In this document: positions 6,016 to 9,733 of the stretch, piece by piece | Numbering within the stretch: position 1 is the first letter of the stretch | Layout of the letters: each line of letters starts with the position of its first letter | NCBI GenBank assembly: GCA_001824745.1 | Contig: MHSZ01000001.1 | Location: 16,950-26,682 of the forward strand | Length of the DNA: 9,733 nt | Direction: 5' to 3' | Source of the DNA: Candidatus Terrybacteria bacterium RIFCSPLOWO2_01_FULL_58_14 | GTDB taxonomy: Bacteria > Patescibacteriota > Minisyncoccia > Terrybacterales > 2-01-FULL-58-14 | The notes under the pieces: model-generated | Told to the model about the DNA's origin: nothing | Databases searched by the model: none | The model's input: only the letters and a program-made list of their open reading frames with translations | Program-made: the position numbers and the translations under genes

Positions 6016-6212
6016 ATTGCCCTTTGGTTTCGTGATGAGAGGAGCCCCGTGGAGGAAAAGACGCCGCCGAAACCGCATTCCCGCGCCTGCCTGTGCTTCA
6101 TTTTGAAGCTAAGCCCCTGCCCCTTCATCCAGCGCTAGAATCGCCCTCCAGATTAACCGCCACATTGCGGCTCATAAAATCCAGACCTCGCCTAAACGAG
6201 GTCTTCTCTTTT
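6016..6212 (+). ncRNA. Predicted structured RNA or attenuated thrS leader, family not recognised
   Basis: This is a roughly 200-nt transcription unit bounded by a strong promoter and an intrinsic terminator. Possible helices by eye are UUUGG (6023-6027) with CCAGA (6181-6185), GAGCC (6042-6046) with GGCUC (6169-6173), and UGGAGG (6050-6055) with CCUCCA (6145-6150). Local hairpins are GCUUCA/UGAAGC (6095-6109) and CCGC/GCGG (6157-6170). The last of these competes with the GGCUC pairing, and CCAGA overlaps the terminator stem. The size and nested long-range stems recall 6S RNA, but I find no diagnostic bases. I looked for T-box, SRP RNA, RNase P and common riboswitch cores without a match. A 23-codon Arg-rich frame (6035-6106) lies inside. 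It could be a free small RNA or a transcription attenuator for thrS. Confidence 0.45.
6183..6212 (+). terminator. Intrinsic terminator or attenuator before thrS
   Basis: The stem AGACCTCG/CGAGGTCT (6183-6190 and 6197-6204) is a perfect 8 bp with loop CCTAAA. A T-rich run TTCTCTTTT ends at 6212. It lies just ahead of the possible thrS ribosome binding site AAGGA (6214-6218). Transcripts from the 5982 promoter must read through it to reach thrS. Confidence 0.8.
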
Positions 6213-6224
6213 CAAGGAATCCGG

Positions 6225-6253
6225 ATGACAGTATGCATTTCCGCGCCTATAAT
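6225..6253 (+). promoter_or_regulatory. thrS-proximal promoter
   Basis: ATGACA (6225-6230) and a perfect TATAAT (6248-6253) are separated by exactly 17 bp, an 11/12 match to the sigma70 consensus. The predicted start is at about 6260-6261, which coincides with an in-frame ATG of thrS. This would make thrS leaderless and uncouple it from the upstream terminator. Confidence 0.6.
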
Positions 6254-6260
6254 GACGGCG

Positions 6261-8009
6261 ATGCCTCGCGCAATCAGCGTAGAAACGCTCCGCCACTCCA
6301 CCGCGCACCTGATGGCCGCCGCGGTGAAAAAGCGCTTCCCTGCCGCGCGTCTCGGTATCGGCCCGGTAATCGATGATGGCTTCTACTACGATTTCGACAC
6401 CAAGGCCGACCTCTCTCCTTCCTCTTTTGCCGCAATTGAAAACGAAATGCGCGCAATGATCGCGCAGAAGCTTCCGTTCCGCAAGGAATGGATGACGACG
6501 GCGCGGGCGATCGCTTTCTTTCGGAAACGCAAAGAGCCCCACAAGATGGAACTCATCGGGGAACTCCGCCGCAAAGGAATAAAAAAGGTGAGTGTTTACT
6601 GGACCGGCGAACACTTCGCCGACCTCTGCACCGGACCGCACCTCCGCAGTACCGGCGATATTCCCCGCGACGCATTCGCGCTCACGAAAACCGCAGGGGC
6701 ATATTGGCGCGGTGATGAGAAGAACGCCCAGCTCAAACGCCTCTACGGCACGGCCTGGCCGACAAAGCAAGAGCTCGATACCTATCTTGCGATGCTCAAA
6801 GAGGCCGAGCGCCGCGATCATAAGCGTCTCGGCCCGGCACTTGACCTCTTCACCTTCTCGGACCTCGTGGGAAGCGGCCTGCCGCTTTGGACGCCGAAAG
6901 GAACGCTCATCCGCACCCTCCTGGACGATTTCGTATGGCGGCTTCGCGAGGCCCGCGGGTACGAGCGCGTGGAGATCCCCCACATCACCAAAAAAGAACT
7001 TTTCGAGAAAAGCGGCCACTGGGAAAAATTCGGCGAGGATCTCTTCCGCGTCACAAGCCGGGAGGGGCATCTGTTTGCTATCAAGCCGATGAACTGCCCG
7101 CACCACACGCAAATCTACAAACGGAAACTCTTCAGCTACCGCGAGCTTCCGCAGCGCTACGCCAACACCACGATGGCCTACCGCGATGAACAATCCGGAG
7201 AACTAGCCGGGCTTTCCCGGACCCGCGGCTTCACTCAAGACGATGCGCATGTCTTCTGCCGAAACGCGCAGGTAAAAGAAGAAATGCTGAAGGTTTGGGA
7301 TATTGTCGACGCCTTCTACGGCGCATTCGGATTCTCCCTCCGGGTTCGGCTCTCGTTTCATGATCCGAAGCGGCCGAAAGATTATCTCGGCGAAAAATCC
7401 ACGTGGCGCAAAGCGGAAAAAGAAATTATCGCTCTCGCCGAGGCGCGCGGCGCAAAAGCAGAACGGGCTCCCGGAGAAGCCGCCTTTTACGGCCCGAAGG
7501 TGGATTTCCTGGCGAAGGATTCTTTGGGACGCGAATGGCAAGTCGCGACGATACAGCTCGACGTGAACCTTCCCGAACGTTTCGACCTCTCCTGTGTTGA
7601 CGAAAAGGGGAAACCCGAGCGTATCGTGATGATCCACGCGGCAATCATGGGATCCATTGAACGCTTCCTTGCGATCCTCATTGAGCACGTCGCGGGAGAT
7701 TTCCCGGTGTGGCTGGCACCGGTCCAGGTGCGCGTGCTCCCGATTGCGGAACGCCACCACGCGCAAGCGGAAAGCGCTATCGCGGCGCTGAAAAAAAGCG
7801 GTGTGCGCGCAGAGCTTTCTCCCGCCGGCGAAACGCTCGGCAAGCGTATTCGCGAAGGCGAACTGAATAAAATCCCCTACCTTGCCGTTCTTGGGGACCG
7901 CGAAGAAAGCGAAGGAACGCTCACTATCCGCAGCAGGGGATCAAACCGGCAAGAAACGCTCACTCCTGAAACGTTCGCTGCGCGAATTCGCGAAGGGGCT
8001 CCAAGGTAA
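6261..8009 (+). CDS. thrS: Threonine--tRNA ligase lacking the TGS domain
   Basis: This class II synthetase charges tRNA-Thr. From ATG 6261 it has 582 aa, against 642 in E. coli. The N-terminal TGS domain is missing, and the protein opens at the editing domain. The editing residues are all present: H12 and H16 in LRHSTAH, and C123 and H127 in DLCTGPH. The catalytic core has zinc ligands C279 (MNCPHH), H330 (DDAHVFC) and H459 (MIHAAIMGSIERF), plus motif 2 in YRDEQSGELAGLSRTRGF. Motif 3 reads HAA where most relatives have HRA. An anticodon-binding domain follows (from PVWLAPVQVRVLPI to the end). An alternative ATG at 6225 has AAGGA six bases upstream and adds 12 residues, still without TGS. The frame open from 6093 crosses the terminator and is not a credible start. 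I prefer 6261 because of the promoter at 6225-6253, but the choice is uncertain. Confidence 0.95.
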   Translation: MPRAISVETLRHSTAHLMAAAVKKRFPAARLGIGPVIDDGFYYDFDTKADLSPSSFAAIENEMRAMIAQKLPFRKEWMTTARAIAFFRKRKEPHKMELIGELRRKGIKKVSVYWTGEHFADLCTGPHLRSTGDIPRDAFALTKTAGAYWRGDEKNAQLKRLYGTAWPTKQELDTYLAMLKEAERRDHKRLGPALDLFTFSDLVGSGLPLWTPKGTLIRTLLDDFVWRLREARGYERVEIPHITKKELFEKSGHWEKFGEDLFRVTSREGHLFAIKPMNCPHHTQIYKRKLFSYRELPQRYANTTMAYRDEQSGELAGLSRTRGFTQDDAHVFCRNAQVKEEMLKVWDIVDAFYGAFGFSLRVRLSFHDPKRPKDYLGEKSTWRKAEKEIIALAEARGAKAERAPGEAAFYGPKVDFLAKDSLGREWQVATIQLDVNLPERFDLSCVDEKGKPERIVMIHAAIMGSIERFLAILIEHVAGDFPVWLAPVQVRVLPIAERHHAQAESAIAALKKSGVRAELSPAGETLGKRIREGELNKIPYLAVLGDREESEGTLTIRSRGSNRQETLTPETFAARIREGAPR

Positions 8010-8023
8010 ACGAAAAAAGGAAG

Positions 8024-8054
8024 ACGCCCCCGCTATCTACGCGGGGGCGTTTTT
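8024..8054. terminator. Bidirectional intrinsic terminator
   Basis: The stem ACGCCCCCGC/GCGGGGGCGT (8024-8033 and 8041-8050) is a perfect 10 bp with a 7-base loop. On the plus strand it is followed by a T run (8050-8054) and ends thrS. On the minus strand it is followed by CTTCCTTTTTT (about 8013-8023) and ends the small convergent gene, whose stop codon (8033-8035) lies at the stem-loop junction. Confidence 0.9.
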
Positions 8055-8320
8055 GTTGCGTTATCGCAGAAGTGAACGGCTTTGCCGAAGGCGCGGTAAC
8101 ACGTTCCCGTCCGCGCCAGTTCGGCCATATGTTCTTCGATGAAAGCGCTGCGCTTCTGGGCGACGACGAACCCCTCTTCCCACAGCAGAAGCTGTGTCGC
8201 TTCGTTCGTGCCCAGGAGGGGTTCCGATGCGAAAAACGCTGAAGGAAACCGGCATCTCGCCTCGGCATCGAGGTCAACAAACCCCCCATGCTCGCGGCGG
8301 CGCCTCCAAAAGAGCCGCAT
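8033..8320 (-). CDS. Small protein of unknown function
   Basis: I do not recognise this 95-aa product. It begins with a basic stretch (MRLFWRRRRE), then a mixed soluble-looking body (FVDLDAEARCRFPSAFFASE, NEATQLLLWEEGFVVAQ, FIEEHMAELARTG) and a basic tail (TPPRR). It shows no membrane segment and no signal peptide, and its Cys residues (23, 74, 85) form no motif. It is probably real. The ATG at 8320 has a perfect GGAGG six bases upstream (8327-8331), a TTGACA-17-TATCAA promoter lies just beyond, and the frame ends in a terminator that works in its direction. No other frame explains 8055-8332. A TTG at 8380 in the same frame would start inside the -35 box and is unlikely. It is convergent with thrS and divergent from miaA. 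Confidence 0.65.
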   Translation of the reverse strand: MRLFWRRRREHGGFVDLDAEARCRFPSAFFASEPLLGTNEATQLLLWEEGFVVAQKRSAFIEEHMAELARTGTCYRAFGKAVHFCDNATKTPPRR

Positions 8321-8332
8321 CGCAATCCTCCA

Positions 8333-8361
8333 TTGTGAAGAAGCTGCCTCCTTGATACGAT
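8333..8361 (+). promoter_or_regulatory. Promoter for miaA
   Basis: TTGTGA (8333-8338) and TACGAT (8356-8361) are separated by 17 bp. Transcription would start near 8368, only about 6 nt before the miaA ATG. The -10 box overlaps the -10 box of the opposing promoter at 8352-8380. Confidence 0.45.
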
Positions 8362-8380
8362 CGAGCACCGGATATGTCAA
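8352..8380 (-). promoter_or_regulatory. Promoter for the small minus-strand gene
   Basis: On the minus strand, -35 TTGACA (8375-8380, perfect) and -10 TATCAA (8352-8357) are 17 bp apart. The start would be near 8345, ahead of the GGAGG at 8327-8331. The -35 lies within the first codons of miaA. Confidence 0.6.
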
Positions 8381-9360
8381 AGGCGCTTCCCAAGGTCATT
8401 GCGGTGGTCGGTCCGACCGCGTCAGGGAAAACCAAGTTCGCCCTCCTCCTCGCCAAGCACTTCCGCGGCGAGATCATCGTCGCCGATTCTCGGCAAATCT
8501 ACCGGGGGATGGACATCGGCACGAATAAGTCGCGGGGAGTTTGGAGAACCCGGCGCGGTGTACGGAGATATGCGGTGAACGGCATCCCCTATCACGGCAT
8601 TGATCTGGCCGAACCGAACGAAACGTTCACCGTACAGCAGTGGAAGCGTTTCGCGGAACGCGCCATCCGCGATATATGGAAACGCGGCAAGATCCCCATC
8701 CTTGAGGGGGGTACGGGCCTCTACCTCAGCGCTCTCCTCGACAACCTCACTATTCCGCGCGTGCCTCCCCACAGAAAATTCCGCGAGTCGCTCGAACGGC
8801 GAATCGCCGCAGAGGGTCTCGCCCCTCTCGTCCGCGAACTCCTGGAGCGCGATCCGGAATCGGCGGCTTTTCTCGACTTCCACAATCCTCGCCGTGTCGT
8901 GCGCGCTCTTGAAGTCATCGAGTTCGGCGGCATGCGCCTCTCCGCGCAACGCGGCAAAGGACCGAAACGCTATGAGGATCTGCGAATCGGTATTACCATA
9001 TCCCGAGAAGATCTGGACCGGAGAATCCGAACACGGGCGCAAAAGCAGCTTCGCGCGGGGCTTGAGGGGGAAGTACGGGGCCTCACGAAAAAATACGGGT
9101 GGGATGTTCCTGCGATGTCCGGCATCGGCTATGCGGAATGGAAGCCGTACTTTGCGGGCCTCGAGCGGAGGGAAAACGTGCTCGCAAAAAACATTGCGCG
9201 CAACAAACGCCTTGCGCGCAATCAGCGAAAGTGGTTCCGGAAAGATCCGCGGATCCGGTGGATCACGTCGCCAAAATCAGCGGAGCATCTTGCCGCCGCT
9301 TTCCTCTCTTCGCGCGAAGCTTCCGGTTCACGCGCCAGGAAGACGCGGGGGCTCCGATAG
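8374..9360 (+). CDS. miaA: tRNA dimethylallyltransferase (tRNA A37 isopentenyltransferase)
   Basis: MiaA transfers a dimethylallyl group to A37 of tRNAs that read UNN codons, including tRNA-Tyr. The 328-aa protein has a P-loop GPTASGKT (13-20), the DSRQIYRGMDIGTNK motif (38-52, with D38 as the expected catalytic Asp), IPYHGIDLAEP (71-81), GGTGLYL (112-118), NPRRVVRALEV (171-181), MSGIGYAEW (248-256) and the C-terminal ARNQRKWFRKDPRIRWI (281-297). The length is close to typical. The last 15 or so residues are a basic, low-complexity tail encoded where the gene overlaps the histidine kinase gene by 33 bp. The ATG at 8374 has no Shine-Dalgarno sequence and lies about 6 nt from the predicted transcription start. 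It is divergent from the small gene at 8033-8320. Confidence 0.96.
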   Translation: MSKALPKVIAVVGPTASGKTKFALLLAKHFRGEIIVADSRQIYRGMDIGTNKSRGVWRTRRGVRRYAVNGIPYHGIDLAEPNETFTVQQWKRFAERAIRDIWKRGKIPILEGGTGLYLSALLDNLTIPRVPPHRKFRESLERRIAAEGLAPLVRELLERDPESAAFLDFHNPRRVVRALEVIEFGGMRLSAQRGKGPKRYEDLRIGITISREDLDRRIRTRAQKQLRAGLEGEVRGLTKKYGWDVPAMSGIGYAEWKPYFAGLERRENVLAKNIARNKRLARNQRKWFRKDPRIRWITSPKSAEHLAAAFLSSREASGSRARKTRGLR

Positions 9361-9733
9361 CGTTTCTCGCGGGATCATCACGGAGAACGCCGAACCGCCG
9401 CCGGGATTGGGACGGAAAAGAATGCTCCCTTGCTGTTTCTCGATCGCGAGTTTGGCAAGGTAGAGACCCGCCCCCACGCCTCGCTGCTCGCGCACCTCTC
9501 GGCCAATTTGTTGGAGCGGGCGGAAAAGGCGTTCCGGATGGGAAATCCCGATGCCGGAATCGGCCACGGTGATCACCACAAACTCCGGCGTTTCCTCCGC
9601 ATTCACCGCAATGCCGCCGCGATCCGTAAACTTCACCGCATTCTCCAGGAGCTCGGAAAGCGCGCGGGAGAAAAACTCGTGGTTCACGAGCGCCCGGGGA
9701 AGCGACTGCGGCAGCTCGAGCGAGAAAGAAATC
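9328..9733 (-). CDS. Histidine kinase, C-terminal ATPase domain (5' end outside the window)
   Basis: Only the last 135 codons are in the window, and the frame stays open to its right edge. The visible part is a HATPase_c (GHKL) domain. The N box is LSELLENAVKF, preceded by LELPQSLPRALVNHEFFSRA. The G1 box is VADSGIGIS, an F-box-like segment is ERLFRPLQQIG, and the G2 box is RGVGAGLYLAKLAIEKQQG, followed by the closing strand GGGSAFSVMIP. This is the ATP-binding half of a two-component sensor kinase. The sensor and the phospho-accepting His region lie beyond the window, so the stimulus cannot be told. The stop is TGA (9328-9330). The 3' end overlaps the convergent miaA by 33 bp, leaving no room for a separate terminator. 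Confidence 0.9.
   Translation of the reverse strand, partial: ISFSLELPQSLPRALVNHEFFSRALSELLENAVKFTDRGGIAVNAEETPEFVVITVADSGIGISHPERLFRPLQQIGREVREQRGVGAGLYLAKLAIEKQQGSILFRPNPGGGSAFSVMIPRETLSEPPRLPGA

Noticed and set aside
6035..6106. Remnant of infC (IF3) beside thrS
   Set aside because: The phrase RRRRNRIPAP faintly recalls the IF3 N-terminus, but it spans only a few residues and hits a stop, so it is chance-level.
6093..6224. thrS start upstream of the terminator, perhaps encoding part of TGS
   Set aside because: The translated stretch has no TGS-like sequence and would pass through the 6183-6212 terminator hairpin.
6016..6260. T-box or known riboswitch controlling thrS
   Set aside because: I found no T-box consensus and no TPP, FMN, cobalamin, glycine, fluoride or cyclic-di-GMP core by eye. 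A covariance search would be decisive.
6192..7193. 333-codon minus-strand frame opposite thrS
   Set aside because: This is a shadow of thrS. It runs across the pre-thrS terminator and the promoter region and has no recognisable motif.
8321..8380. TTG 8380 as start of the small minus-strand gene
   Set aside because: That TTG is part of the -35 hexamer of the predicted promoter. ATG 8320 has a perfect GGAGG at normal spacing.
8422..9042. 206-codon minus-strand frame opposite miaA
   Set aside because: It is a shadow of miaA, whose P-loop and tRNA-binding motifs occupy the plus strand.

Overview
The window reads as housekeeping DNA from a bacterium with a compact, fairly GC-rich genome. Genes end in TGA as well as TAA and TAG, so UGA is a stop codon here. 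Several traits suggest a Patescibacteria/CPR lineage, perhaps a GC-rich Parcubacteria-type genome: threonyl-tRNA synthetase has no TGS domain, DnaE ends after its OB fold, RNase III carries ANTIEA at its second metal site, the tRNA does not encode CCA, and intergenic spacers hold telomere-like heptamers. This placement is inference; no rRNA or other phylogenetic marker is present.

Left part, minus strand (about 2700 down to 99). The genes in transcription order are rnhB (RNase HII), rpmF (ribosomal protein bL32), nusB (antitermination factor), rnc (RNase III) and a tRNA-Tyr(GUA) with its own promoter. They link rRNA synthesis and processing (NusB, RNase III) with ribosome assembly and translation (bL32, tRNA-Tyr). 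Both spacers flanking rpmF are built of degenerate 7-bp CCCTAAA-like units. Three REP-like or palindromic elements surround the tRNA.

Middle part, plus strand. dnaE (replicative polymerase alpha subunit with an intact-looking PHP site) diverges from rnhB. Between dnaE and thrS lies a roughly 200-nt unit with its own sigma70-type promoter, a 14-bp palindrome over the -10 box and an intrinsic terminator. It is either a small RNA or an attenuated thrS leader. A second near-consensus promoter places the likely thrS transcription start almost on a thrS ATG.

Right part. thrS ends at a bidirectional terminator shared with a convergent, unrecognised 95-codon gene on the minus strand. That small gene and miaA (tRNA A37 dimethylallyltransferase) are divergent, and their predicted -10 boxes overlap. 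miaA overlaps by 33 bp, tail to tail, with the 3' end of a histidine kinase gene that runs off the window. MiaA recognises A36-A37-A38, and the tRNA-Tyr in this window has that sequence, so the two may be enzyme and substrate.

At dnaE, thrS and miaA a predicted promoter lies so close to the chosen start codon that the mRNA leader would be about 0 to 15 nt with no Shine-Dalgarno sequence, whereas the small minus-strand gene has a strong one. All calls are by eye; no search, folding or alignment program was run.
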